From positions 1-64,000 of IMG/VR virus record IMGVR_UViG_3300022843_000001: 64,000 bases of DNA; one strand, 5' to 3'. The notes beneath the pieces are model-generated. The model worked only from the letters and a program-made list of their open reading frames with translations. It was not told where the DNA came from and searched no databases. The position numbers were made by a program, and so were the translations under genes. Shown in pieces: positions 27,978 to 35,839 of the stretch (position 1 is the stretch's first letter; every line of letters begins with the position of its first letter). Origin of the DNA: a virus.

Positions 27978-28418
27978 ATGGCTTATAGCGGAAAGTTTGT
28001 ACCTATTAATAAAAATAAATATAAGGGTGACTGGAACAAGATAGTATACCGATCAACTTGGGAGAATGCTGCGTTCAAATGGTTGGATATGAATCCAGAC
28101 ATTAAGTTTTGGAATTCAGAAGAAGTGGTAATTCCTTATACATGTGCTACCGACCGGCGCAGGCATAGATATTTTGTCGATCTTTGGTTCGAGACCACGA
28201 AAGGAAAGAAGTATCTAATAGAAATTAAACCAAACAAAGAAACTAAACCACCCAAAAAAGGGGTAAGACGTACTAAAAAATATATACGAGAATCAATGAC
28301 GTATGCAAAGAATATGTCTAAATGGAATGCTGCCTCTGAATTTGCGTTAGACAATGACTGTGTATTCTTTATATGGACAGAGATCGAACTTAAGTCTCTT
28401 GGCATTAAAATTATGTAG
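27978..28418 (+). CDS. gp4: Head completion protein gp4
   Basis: 146 residues. MAYSGKFVPINKNKYKGDWNKIVYRSTWENAAFKWLD is the classic gp4 start. It has a PD-(D/E)xK nuclease-like arrangement: FVDLWFE, then YLIEIKPNKE (Asp...Glu-x-Lys). gp4 is needed to complete DNA-filled heads before tail joining. First of the plus-strand block, divergent from the baseplate operon. Confidence 0.93.
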   Translation: MAYSGKFVPINKNKYKGDWNKIVYRSTWENAAFKWLDMNPDIKFWNSEEVVIPYTCATDRRRHRYFVDLWFETTKGKKYLIEIKPNKETKPPKKGVRRTKKYIRESMTYAKNMSKWNAASEFALDNDCVFFIWTEIELKSLGIKIM

Positions 28419-28446
28419 CACATACCAACCTGCCTCGGCAGAACTT
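28419..28446 (-). promoter_or_regulatory. Conserved leader of an antisense transcript (copy A)
   Basis: Directly downstream of a perfect sigma70-type promoter on the minus strand. It reads TAAGTTCTGCCGAGG then GCAGGTTGGTATGTGCTA and runs into gp4 antisense. The same sequence with few changes follows a promoter at 52.8 kb. It can fold as CTGCC/GGCAG. A 5' regulatory or processing element is possible. Confidence 0.5.
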
Positions 28447-28450
28447 AATT

Positions 28451-28479
28451 ATTATAACACAATAACTAACATTTGTCAA
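28451..28479 (-). promoter_or_regulatory. Consensus sigma70-type promoter, antisense to gp4
   Basis: TTGACA, 17-nt spacer, TATAAT, reading leftwards across the end of gp4. It could make an antisense RNA over gp4 or feed the baseplate operon early. Confidence 0.7.
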
Positions 28480-28499
28480 CCATTATCTGAAGCAAATTT

Positions 28500-29327
28500 C
28501 TATAGTTTTAATGTCCAACCAGATCTGGTTTTATAATTAGGCCTGTTTAAAATTCTGCTAATCTGCCATTCCGATAGATTTAAATCTGCTACCATCTTCG
28601 CTCTAGTGCCAGAAAATGAGGCACCCGATATATTGATTAATGTGTATATCTCTTCTGCTCTGCGCGCTATATACGCGATTCTGGCCATTGACATCTTTTG
28701 TCTGGTTTCCTCTGATGCTTTTTTACCTTTCGATGCTATTGACATATTGCGCTTGGCTTCCTCAGAATGTCTTTTACCAGTTCTCGTTATCGACATTTTC
28801 CGTTTAGTTTCGTCTGACATATTTAACGCAGCAGTCCTCATACGAGCTTTTGTTTCGTCTGACTTGGCGTGGTGTAAACGCGCTTTTGTTTCGTCGGACA
28901 TATTTAACTTAGCAATTCTCATACGAGCTTTTGTTTCGTCTGATCGCTTTCTACCTGTCCTTGATAATGACAGCTTTCTTTTATGTTCCACGGACTGAGG
29001 TGTGCCCAAGGTATTAAACCCCGATGCAGTTGCTTTAGATCTATTATAAAATAAAGGATTTCTTGATACATTATGATCATTATGAAGATCTATTTCATTC
29101 TGGGAAGCTTCGTCTCTCGTATCAAATATTGAAATGATGATCTTTTCGAAAGATAACATACCTTGTATTGATATGGACTCATCAAGATATTTTGAAGAAC
29201 CCATATATGGATCATCTTCAGGTAAACATTTACAAGATCTGACACCGATGTAATATCGACATCTATCTGTGGGATGCAAATTAGTTATTAGATAGGTGTA
29301 GTGATAGGTATAAATAGAATTATGCAT
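28500..29327 (-). CDS. GIY-YIG homing endonuclease with NUMOD3 repeats
   Basis: 275 residues. N-terminal GIY-YIG-type nuclease: TYLITN...YYIGVRSC, then DPYMGSSKYLDESI. From about residue 110 there are six or more NUMOD3 units (SDETKARMRIAKLNM, SEEAKRNMSIASKGK and similar) and a C-terminal helix-turn-helix-like part (ISGASFSGTRAKMVADLNLSEWQISRILN). Such enzymes cut intronless or related alleles and spread their own gene. It is inserted on the opposite strand between plus-strand late genes. No intron is visible around it, so it is free-standing. Confidence 0.9.
   Translation of the reverse strand: MHNSIYTYHYTYLITNLHPTDRCRYYIGVRSCKCLPEDDPYMGSSKYLDESISIQGMLSFEKIIISIFDTRDEASQNEIDLHNDHNVSRNPLFYNRSKATASGFNTLGTPQSVEHKRKLSLSRTGRKRSDETKARMRIAKLNMSDETKARLHHAKSDETKARMRTAALNMSDETKRKMSITRTGKRHSEEAKRNMSIASKGKKASEETRQKMSMARIAYIARRAEEIYTLINISGASFSGTRAKMVADLNLSEWQISRILNRPNYKTRSGWTLKL
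29309..29316 (+). promoter_or_regulatory. Possible late promoter box TATAAATA
   Basis: Plus-strand TATAAATA inside the first codons of the opposite-strand endonuclease, 132 nt upstream of the next plus gene, with a strong hairpin in between. Weak candidate. Confidence 0.3.
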
Positions 29328-29354
29328 TTCAATATCTCAGTTATTGTGATGATA

Positions 29355-29387
29355 GAATCGGAAGGTTCTTCAACCACCTTCCGATTC
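29355..29387. terminator. 12-bp perfect hairpin between divergent genes
   Basis: GAATCGGAAGGT and ACCTTCCGATTC with a 9-nt loop; on the plus strand it is followed by GTTTCTATTATTT. Could be a weak rho-independent terminator or an mRNA stabilising stem in front of the plus-strand gene. Confidence 0.55.
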
Positions 29388-29395
29388 GTTTCTAT

Positions 29396-29403
29396 TATTT
29401 ATA
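29396..29403 (-). promoter_or_regulatory. Late promoter box TATAAATA upstream of the homing endonuclease
   Basis: Minus-strand TATAAATA 69 nt before the endonuclease ATG; the transcript would include the hairpin in its leader. In T4, late start sites are also used for homing endonuclease genes. Confidence 0.45.
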
Positions 29404-29448
29404 ACAAACCCATTTTGTGGACGATTACAATGGCAATAAAATAACAAT

Positions 29449-30036
29449 ATGAGTTCATTATTCGACAAACTACAATCCGCGGCCTTTAGAAAAGGAATCA
29501 CAGCGCGCACCAAAGAATCCAATGAGTGGTTTCGTGATCGTATCAAAGATATGGGCACGATTAATCGAAATCAATTGCTTAAGGATGAAAGATTGCAGAA
29601 ACGACAAAGATTTGGTGTAGGCAATCTTTATATGTTTTTCTATAATCCCAAACATCGTAAAACACTTCCTTATTATGATGCATTTCCTCTAGCAATTATG
29701 GTAGGGCCCGCACCAGACGGCTTCTACGGGCTTAATCTGCATTATCTACCACCTACGTTGCGTGCCAAATTGTTTGATGAGTTATTGACTATAGCCTCAA
29801 ATAAGAGATTCGACGAAACGACTAAGTTTAAGTTGACGTATGAATTATTGGCAGGAGTACAAAGGTTCAAATTATTCAAACCTTGTTTAAAGCATTATCT
29901 TACAAGTCAAGTACAGAAACCTGTGGCGTTGGTCGAGGCCAGTGAATGGGAATTAAGTATTTTCCTACCGACAGAAAGTTTCAAGAAAGCCAAGAATAGT
30001 AGAGTTTGGTCCGATTCGAGGAAAGCAGCAAAATGA
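29449..30036 (+). CDS. Conserved T4-like phage protein, structural region
   Basis: 195 residues. LYMFFYNPKHRKTLPYYDAFPLAIMVG followed by GFYGLNLHYLPPTLRAKLFDELL is a block I associate with a conserved protein of marine T4-like phages, but I cannot tie it to a T4 gene with certainty. Basic at both ends. It lies between gp4 and the tube-initiator gene and overlaps the latter by 4 bp (ATGA), so a head-completion or tail-assembly role is plausible. Confidence 0.72.
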   Translation: MSSLFDKLQSAAFRKGITARTKESNEWFRDRIKDMGTINRNQLLKDERLQKRQRFGVGNLYMFFYNPKHRKTLPYYDAFPLAIMVGPAPDGFYGLNLHYLPPTLRAKLFDELLTIASNKRFDETTKFKLTYELLAGVQRFKLFKPCLKHYLTSQVQKPVALVEASEWELSIFLPTESFKKAKNSRVWSDSRKAAK

Positions 30037-30740
30037 GTATATTTAATCAGGTAAGAGATTATACAGGAGATGCAACAGGTCATTCAATCGATGCACTGAA
30101 ATCTGCTATAAGTAGGAAAGGTGGAGTTGCTCAGGCCAACATGTTTGGTATTTACATGAGTCAACCTTTTATCAATAGAGATCTTAACGCTATTGGGGCA
30201 AGTGTGCTTGCAGGTAATACAGACATAACACAAGTCTATAACGATCCACGGGATGTCTCATTTCTTTGTGAGTCGTGTTCTCTTCCTGGCAGAAGCATTG
30301 CAACTAACGATTATTCTACTTGGAATTCAAATGCAAAGAAAGTACCATACGGATTCATTAATGAAGATGTTACATTTACTTTTATTCTAACACAAGATTA
30401 TAGCATGAAGCGCTTCTTCGATAATTGGATGTCTAATATAATTGATTTTGATACAAGCAGAGCAAAATATCTTAATGATTTTGTAGAAGATGTTAATATT
30501 ATTCAAATGAGCAAGAATGGAACACCTATATACAATGTTCGTCTTATAGATGCTTATCCTATAACTGTGAATGCCATAGAATTAAGCACCGCATCAGAGA
30601 ACACGGTACAGAAATTGACCGTAACTTTAACTTACAAAAATTTTAAAGAGGAAGGATTGACAGACCTTGTTACCAACATTGGCAAATCATTAACCGATAA
30701 CACAAAAACATTGACTAACAGTGTGAAAGATTTATTTTAA
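30033..30740 (+). CDS. Tail tube-fold protein, gp54/gp19-like
   Basis: 235 residues from the ATG at 30033, which overlaps the previous stop (a longer frame starts at 30006). LCESCSLPGRSIATNDY..., KVPYGFINEDVTFTFILTQDYSMKRFFDNWMSNIID and the C-terminal YPITVNAIELSTASENTVQKLTVTLTYKNF follow the tail tube/tube-initiator pattern. Its place beside the gp26 and tape-measure genes and the presence of gp48 elsewhere argue for gp54, the baseplate tube initiator, rather than the main tube gp19. Confidence 0.75.
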   Translation: MSIFNQVRDYTGDATGHSIDALKSAISRKGGVAQANMFGIYMSQPFINRDLNAIGASVLAGNTDITQVYNDPRDVSFLCESCSLPGRSIATNDYSTWNSNAKKVPYGFINEDVTFTFILTQDYSMKRFFDNWMSNIIDFDTSRAKYLNDFVEDVNIIQMSKNGTPIYNVRLIDAYPITVNAIELSTASENTVQKLTVTLTYKNFKEEGLTDLVTNIGKSLTDNTKTLTNSVKDLF

Positions 30741-30764
30741 ATAACTATATTTTGAGGATATATC

Positions 30765-31472
30765 ATGGCTTTACCAGTAATTACAGCACCAAAATACCAA
30801 TTGACAATACCGTCTACAGGTAAGAATATTGAATACAGACCATATTTGGTAAAAGAAGAAAAGATTTTAGTTCTGGCTCTTGAGTCTGAGAATTCTAATC
30901 AAATGATTAGAGCAATACGGGACATTATTAATATTTGCACCTTTAAAAATGTAGATGCAAACACACTCACAATATTTGATCTTGAATTTGTGTTTTTAAA
31001 ATTAAGAGCAGTGTCGGTAGGTGGTAGTACTTCTCTAAAGATAAAATGTGTTGACTGTGAATCATACACTGAAATAGATCTCAACCTCGATCATGTTAAA
31101 ATAAAAGGCGAAATGAAATCTGATGTAAAAATTCAACTCAACGATGATGTTGGCGTTATCATGAGATATCCAACAGTAAAAGGCACACTACTTGGTGCTA
31201 ATACCGCAGACACAGATGATTACTCTACAGCAATATCAACTATAGCCTCATGCATAGAGACCATTTATGATGCCGAGAATACTCACAGTGCGGATGCATC
31301 AACAAAAGAAGAACTTATTGATTTTATAGAATCGTTAAGTCAAGAACAATTTGCAAAAATTAACACATTTTTTAATGATATGCCTACATTGTCTCATGAT
31401 GTAGATTTTGATTGTAAATCATGTGGTACAAATAAGACAACTACGATTAAAGGCCTTCAGAGTTTTTTCTGA
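30765..31472 (+). CDS. gp26: Baseplate hub assembly protein gp26 (zero frame)
   Basis: 235 residues of the T4 gp26-type baseplate family: MALPVITAPKYQLTIPSTGKNIEYRPYLVKEEKILVLALES is the diagnostic start. Two CxxC pairs (C95/C98 and C217/C220) suggest a zinc site. It ends ...GLQSFF then TGA. The last codons form the heptamer T TTT TTC in the correct phase for -1 slippage, and the -1 frame continues straight into a gp51-like sequence. GAGGATAT ribosome site before the ATG. Confidence 0.9.
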   Translation: MALPVITAPKYQLTIPSTGKNIEYRPYLVKEEKILVLALESENSNQMIRAIRDIINICTFKNVDANTLTIFDLEFVFLKLRAVSVGGSTSLKIKCVDCESYTEIDLNLDHVKIKGEMKSDVKIQLNDDVGVIMRYPTVKGTLLGANTADTDDYSTAISTIASCIETIYDAENTHSADASTKEELIDFIESLSQEQFAKINTFFNDMPTLSHDVDFDCKSCGTNKTTTIKGLQSFF

Positions 31473-31657
31473 TAGCCCTTTCTCATGAATCGTTAGTATC
31501 TTTATATAAAACAAATTTTGCTTTAATGCAACACCACAATTATGCATTAAGTGATCTAGATAATATGATACCATGGGAAAGGGAGATATATGTCACAATG
31601 CTTGCGGCACATATCGAAGCAGAAAATGAACGAATCGAAAAGGAAAATAGAAAATAA
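31463..31657 (+). CDS. gp51: gp51-like extension made by a likely -1 frameshift from gp26
   Basis: The slippery sequence TTTTTTC (31463-31469) ends one base before the gp26 stop. After a -1 shift, translation continues from 31469 for 62 codons: LIALSHESLVSLYKTNF, then ALMQHHNYALSDLDNMIPWE, REIYVTML and an acidic-basic end, closing at TAA 31655-31657, which overlaps the next ATG (TAATG). This C-terminal sequence is gp51-like. There is no good in-frame ATG with a ribosome site at the start, which favours frameshifting over independent initiation. The fusion would be about 297 residues, parallel to the G/GT tail chaperones upstream of tape-measure genes in other phages. Confidence 0.75.
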   Translation, partial: FFLIALSHESLVSLYKTNFALMQHHNYALSDLDNMIPWEREIYVTMLAAHIEAENERIEKENRK

Positions 31658-31944
31658 TGTCAATGCAAGATATGGACAATGACGGTAAAATTTCAAGCAA
31701 TGATCTTGAGTTAAATAAGATCATGCAAGAATTGGATAGAGCTGAAGAAAAAGCAAACGCGCAGATGATGATGGCGTGGATTGCTTTGATCATGACTGTG
31801 TTCTTCACGGGTATGCTTTTTACTCCTATTATATCAACTGACCGCATTGCCGCATTATCAAATGTTCTTGATTGGTTTTATATAACTCAGGCATCCATCG
31901 TGTGTGGATTTATGGGCGTTACTGCCTATGCAAATAGGAAATAG
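31657..31944 (+). CDS. Small membrane protein with EF-hand-like loop
   Basis: 95 residues. The N-terminus has DMDNDGKISSND, which fits the 12-residue EF-hand/dockerin calcium loop (D1, D3, D5, G6, I8, D12). Then a helical segment and two transmembrane stretches (WIALIMTVFFTGMLFTPII and ASIVCGFMGVTAY). It starts on the stop of the gp51 frame (TAATG) and ends 2 nt before the tape measure. A membrane protein in the tail chaperone/tape-measure cassette is unusual; it might act in infection or assembly at the membrane. Function unknown. Confidence 0.8.
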   Translation: MSMQDMDNDGKISSNDLELNKIMQELDRAEEKANAQMMMAWIALIMTVFFTGMLFTPIISTDRIAALSNVLDWFYITQASIVCGFMGVTAYANRK

Positions 31945-31946
31945 AC

Positions 31947-33707
31947 ATGGCAGAATCAACATTAAAAGACATTTCAAAACAACTTGCTGAAGAAGGATCT
32001 CATAACAGAGAATCTTTAGAGTCCGTTAAAGAAGTAATTATGAAAAGCGCGGCCGCTACGTCTTTGGGCCCGTCCGCAAGTTCTCGCGCTATAAATGCAT
32101 TTATTACGGGTATGAAGCAGGACAACCTTGCCAACATCGAAAGAGCAAATGAATCTGCCAGAAGAGCAGAAGCTGTAGAAGATGCAGTTAAGGAGAACAC
32201 AAAAACATTATCTGAGGAAATTTCAAACATTGACACATCTTTTGATTTGGGGTTTGCCATTCCTACATTAATTGCAGGTATACTTGGTACACTAGTCGGC
32301 GTGTTGTCTGGCGCTCTTATAGGTGGAATATTAGGTGCATTTAAGGAAGCAAAGCTTTGGGGCAAACTTATAGACAAATTAACGGGTGGTGTTATTTCAA
32401 GAATGCTCGCTGCTTTTAAGATTCAAAACATTCGAATGGTGTTTATGGGTCAGATGGGCAAAATATCTACGGCACTTGGAAACGTTGGCGCTACTCTTAC
32501 TTCCATTGTAGATAAATTTAAAACCTTTGGTGCTAGCATAAAAGCATCTATAGGTAATAGCAAAATTGCAAAGTTTATTATGGGTGTCGGTGATTTTATA
32601 ACAAAACAAGCAACTGAAATTAAAAACACATTTGTAATAGCCAAGACTGCTATTACTGGATTATTTTCTGGCATTGGTGGCGGTGGTGGTGGCGGTATTT
32701 TCTCCACGATAAGCAAAGGCTTTGGTGTAGTAACAAAATTTCTTGGTGGTTTTGCCTCTTTGTTCAGTGGCATAGGAACAGTTGCAGGAAAAGTTGCAGG
32801 TTTTGTAGGCAAGATATTTTTACCTTTACGTGCTGTTATGGTATTATTTGATACAGTAATGGGTGCCTGGGATGGGTTTCAAAAAGAAGGTATACTTGGA
32901 GGCATCAAAGGAGCAATAAAAGGTTTGTTTAAAGGTTTAATTGGAAGTGTATTAGACTTAGTAAAAGACGGCATTTCTTGGGTTGCTGAAAAGTTTGGAT
33001 TTGGTGAGATTTCCGCAAGCTTGGATAGTTTTAGTTTTAGCGAGGAATTCGATAAAATTATAGACGCGGTTTTTGCCGTTGTTGGAGATGCTTTTAAATG
33101 GATATCTGGTATATTTAGCGGAGTTAGTAAATCCTTTATGGGTGCCGTTGATTCCTTTGTTGCATTTGATACAACAAAATTTCTGGCAGATATGGGTGCC
33201 AGTATTATGTCTGTTGTTAATAAACTTGTGGATAATGTTATTGGATTATTTAAAGGGTCGGGTAGCGCAATAATGGATGCAGTTGGTAACATCGGTGATA
33301 TGTATAGAAATTTTTATGCATCTATACTTAGATTTATATTACCAACCCCTAACGCAAATGCAGAATGGTACGACATTGGCAATCTTATATCAAAGGTAAT
33401 ACCAGAAAGTGTTTATAAGTTTGCAGGTCTAGACAAAACTACGGGAGAAAGAGTACCGATGGAAAGTATTATGGATATGGTACTTCCTAATACAGACATG
33501 GTACCTTCTCAGATTGCTGGAGATACAGTATCAACATTGTCAAGAAGCATGGCAAGCCAACAAGCACCGATTGTTGTCATAGAAGGATCTAAGGGTGCTA
33601 AGGCAGGCGATAATAATAGTGATAACAGCATCAACTCTTTTTATGGTTCTAGTGCTGCTTCGACAGGTAAGAATTTTACAGGGCGATCTTTAAACAGAAA
33701 ATACTAA
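31947..33707 (+). CDS. gp29: Tape measure / baseplate hub protein, gp29-like
   Basis: 586 residues, nearly the length of T4 gp29 (590). Helical N-terminus with charged heptads, then long small-residue hydrophobic segments (TLIAGILGTLVGVLSGALIGGILGA; VTKFLGGFASLFSGIGTVAGKV region) typical of tape-measure proteins. It follows the gp26/gp51 chaperone pair as expected. It sets tail length and enters the cell with DNA. Its stop overlaps the stop of the convergent endolysin gene. Confidence 0.82.
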   Translation: MAESTLKDISKQLAEEGSHNRESLESVKEVIMKSAAATSLGPSASSRAINAFITGMKQDNLANIERANESARRAEAVEDAVKENTKTLSEEISNIDTSFDLGFAIPTLIAGILGTLVGVLSGALIGGILGAFKEAKLWGKLIDKLTGGVISRMLAAFKIQNIRMVFMGQMGKISTALGNVGATLTSIVDKFKTFGASIKASIGNSKIAKFIMGVGDFITKQATEIKNTFVIAKTAITGLFSGIGGGGGGGIFSTISKGFGVVTKFLGGFASLFSGIGTVAGKVAGFVGKIFLPLRAVMVLFDTVMGAWDGFQKEGILGGIKGAIKGLFKGLIGSVLDLVKDGISWVAEKFGFGEISASLDSFSFSEEFDKIIDAVFAVVGDAFKWISGIFSGVSKSFMGAVDSFVAFDTTKFLADMGASIMSVVNKLVDNVIGLFKGSGSAIMDAVGNIGDMYRNFYASILRFILPTPNANAEWYDIGNLISKVIPESVYKFAGLDKTTGERVPMESIMDMVLPNTDMVPSQIAGDTVSTLSRSMASQQAPIVVIEGSKGAKAGDNNSDNSINSFYGSSAASTGKNFTGRSLNRKY

Positions 33708-34162
33708 GTAGATTTTGCTTTTTCAAAATGAGGGCCGTCTATAAATGGGCGGCGTCCTTGAGATACTCTTAATGAAATATACGCGAAGTGTTCATCTTCC
33801 ATCGAATTCGGAGATTTTGTGATATCGGGTAAATGCCAAGCACCGCCCCATCGTAATGGTTTCTTTGCCTTGATAGCCGCAGTTTTCATCGCTTCTGCTA
33901 TAGTCCAATAGGTGGACATCTCCCAAGAGACTTCTCCACCAATGTACCCGACAACATCAAATGCTTCGCCAACGATGTGTTTTGATTTCATGGTGGTTGA
34001 CGCACCACGCGCTACTAATTCCTTTTGACGTTGCTTCGTGCGAAGTCCTTCCGTGACCCCAAAATCTAATTCAGTAATCTTTATTGCATTCTTTACAACT
34101 TCTATTAGATCATCATCAACACCCTTAAGTTTGTCAAGTGATCGCTTCGATAGTTTAAACAT
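33704..34162 (-). CDS. Endolysin, M15-type L-alanyl-D-glutamate peptidase
   Basis: 152 residues of the Peptidase_M15_4/VanY-like group. SKH62IVGEAFD69V and D142GPH145FE give the zinc ligands H62, D69, H145 and the catalytic D142; spacings equal those of the T5 endolysin (His-x6-Asp, Asp-x2-His). WGGAW precedes the second part as usual. It cuts peptide stems of the cell wall for lysis. No signal peptide, so it needs a holin. Strong AGGAGA ribosome site. Converges on the tape-measure gene with overlapping stops. Confidence 0.9.
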   Translation of the reverse strand: MFKLSKRSLDKLKGVDDDLIEVVKNAIKITELDFGVTEGLRTKQRQKELVARGASTTMKSKHIVGEAFDVVGYIGGEVSWEMSTYWTIAEAMKTAAIKAKKPLRWGGAWHLPDITKSPNSMEDEHFAYISLRVSQGRRPFIDGPHFEKAKST

Positions 34163-34181
34163 AATTGTCTCCTATAAAAAT

Positions 34182-34201
34182 GGGCCCCGTTTCCGAGGCC
34201 C
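34182..34201 (-). terminator. Rho-independent terminator after gp32
   Basis: On the minus strand GGGCCTCG...CGGGGCCC stem with a tiny loop, followed by ATTTTTAT, just after the gp32 stop and before the endolysin start. Confidence 0.8.
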
Positions 34202-34207
34202 TAGCAT

Positions 34208-35116
34208 TTAACTATTTGCTAATTTTGCAAAATAGTCCATTGTATCGTCATCATCGGCAGGATCATTATTGCTTGCCTCTGGTTTCGATTTTTGCTCTGC
34301 AGCTTCCTTTGATTTAGGCTCTGGAGCATCCATTTGATCTTCCGTTGAAATCGCTTCTGCGGTAGACATTGGAGCTGTTGCACCAAGAACACGAGCCAGT
34401 TTTGCCTTCAACTCAGCATATGGCTTGAAATTCGATGGGTCGGTGTATTTTGCCAACGGTTCAAGTTTACCATAAAACTCTTCAAGTTTTGCATCATCAC
34501 CCTTTAGAAAAGGTGACGCAGCAGCAAATTCTGACTTATCATAATTTACCCAACCTTCGACCTTTCGGATTTTGACTTTAAAATCCGCACCACCCCAGAA
34601 ATCAAATGGGTTAACCGCTTCTTCGTCATCAAATTCTGGTTGCATAGAATCCATGATCTTATCAAAGATTTTCTTGCCGAACTTGTATTGCATAATTTTG
34701 CCTTCGTTGGCAGGATTAGCAGCATCAGCAACTACGAAGATGTTTGCAACATAATGCAACCTACGTTTTTGCTTACGAGCAAGTTCTTTGTCGTCGTCAG
34801 CACCAGTTGCCCACAATCTAGAGTTGTGTTCGGAGACAGGGTCGTCTTCACCTAGTGTTGTACGAGAGTTTTCGATATACCATTGACCTGTAGGTCCTTG
34901 AAATCCGTGGTCCCAAAAACGCACCCATGGCAATTCTTCGCCTTCGGCAGCAGGGAGGAAACGAATAACCGCGTAACCATTGCCCGACTTATCTCGAGTT
35001 GGTTTCCAAATGTTATCATCTCCATAAGACTTCTTTCCACCACCAACATTTTCAGCGGCGGCGGTCATGGCTTTAAGTGCATCAGCACGAGACTTTTTCA
35101 TATTACTAAACGACAT
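34208..35116 (-). CDS. gp32: Single-stranded DNA-binding protein gp32
   Basis: 302 residues. Basic N-terminus (LAST-like cooperativity region), OB core with VIRFLPAAEGEELPWVRFWDHGFQGPTGQWYIENSRTTLGE, and a long acidic C-terminal tail ending DDDDTMDYFAKLANS that recruits replication partners. T4 gp32 has a zinc knuckle (His and three Cys) after WYIEN; here the Cys positions are Ser/Asp/Glu, so no zinc site, as in marine relatives. Own promoter upstream, terminator downstream, and a long AT-rich unstructured leader suited to autogenous repression. Confidence 0.93.
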   Translation of the reverse strand: MSFSNMKKSRADALKAMTAAAENVGGGKKSYGDDNIWKPTRDKSGNGYAVIRFLPAAEGEELPWVRFWDHGFQGPTGQWYIENSRTTLGEDDPVSEHNSRLWATGADDDKELARKQKRRLHYVANIFVVADAANPANEGKIMQYKFGKKIFDKIMDSMQPEFDDEEAVNPFDFWGGADFKVKIRKVEGWVNYDKSEFAAASPFLKGDDAKLEEFYGKLEPLAKYTDPSNFKPYAELKAKLARVLGATAPMSTAEAISTEDQMDAPEPKSKEAAEQKSKPEASNNDPADDDDTMDYFAKLANS

Positions 35117-35213
35117 TTAATTTACCTTTATTTTATTATTGCAGTGTATTACAGTGTATTATTCAATGTATCATTATATAGTGTATTATATATACAAATT
35201 GAGTAACAGTACT

Positions 35214-35242
35214 ATTATAACATAAACAGCACCGTTTGTCAA
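35214..35242 (-). promoter_or_regulatory. Consensus promoter of gp32
   Basis: TTGACA-17-TATAAT. The resulting leader of about 80-90 nt is AT-rich with repeated AATACACT and no stable fold, ending with TAAAGGTAAATTAA before the ATG; in T4 gp32 represses its own mRNA by binding such a leader. Confidence 0.75.
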
Positions 35243-35254
35243 CATATAGTTAAG

Positions 35255-35839
35255 TCAAAAAATTTGAATAATATCTTTTTTTATCTTTTCAGATAATGTT
35301 TTGCTCATAATGAATGGAGTATAGTTCTTTATCTTTGCAGACAATTCTGGCCAGAGTATAGTATCAACCACTTTTTTGTTTGCGTGATCGACAAAGCCAG
35401 TCAGACTGTTTAAAACAACTACCGTCTCTAACAGCACTTCTTTCGACAAATATTCATGTATAATAGAAGGATAAGTTTTACCTTCCATACTTAAAACCGT
35501 GTCGAAGTTGGTGTATTTAGATTCCATCTTATATAAGTCTTGCTTGATATTATAACTCAATGACTCATTAACTTTTAACCAATTTTGATATTCCTCCTCG
35601 TTATTTAACATATCACCAACCCACTTGCAATCATTTACAAAGTGGGCCACATAGTATTTGATTAACTCTTCCTTATCATCAAAGCGCTTCGCAACCTTTG
35701 CAAAGAAATATTTGTCTTTTCTTTTCCAAAAAGACTGTTGTGTTGCACTAGTTTTAAATCGATACTTGATAGCATCGTATTTAGATGTAAAATGCAACTT
35801 CAGCGCGTTATGATAAGAATAAGCATCAAATGATTCCAT
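35255..35839 (-). CDS. gp59: gp59, loader of the gp41 replicative helicase
   Basis: 194 residues. YDAIKYRFKTS...FWKRKDKYFFAKVAKRFDDKEEL aligns with the T4 gp59 block YDVIKYNW...RRDKYFFQKLSEKY; further on there is WVGDM (T4 WIGDI). gp59 binds fork DNA and gp32 and loads the gp41 helicase. Overlaps gp33 by 1 bp; the order gp33-gp59-gp32 is close to T4. Confidence 0.88.
   Translation of the reverse strand: MESFDAYSYHNALKLHFTSKYDAIKYRFKTSATQQSFWKRKDKYFFAKVAKRFDDKEELIKYYVAHFVNDCKWVGDMLNNEEEYQNWLKVNESLSYNIKQDLYKMESKYTNFDTVLSMEGKTYPSIIHEYLSKEVLLETVVVLNSLTGFVDHANKKVVDTILWPELSAKIKNYTPFIMSKTLSEKIKKDIIQIF

Noticed and set aside
28136-28423. Minus-strand ORF opposite gp4
   Set aside because: gp4 is certain on the plus strand; the antisense promoter there more likely makes RNA than protein.
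32000-33292. Minus-strand ORFs opposite the tape measure
   Set aside because: Mirror frames of a low-complexity hydrophobic gene without start signals.
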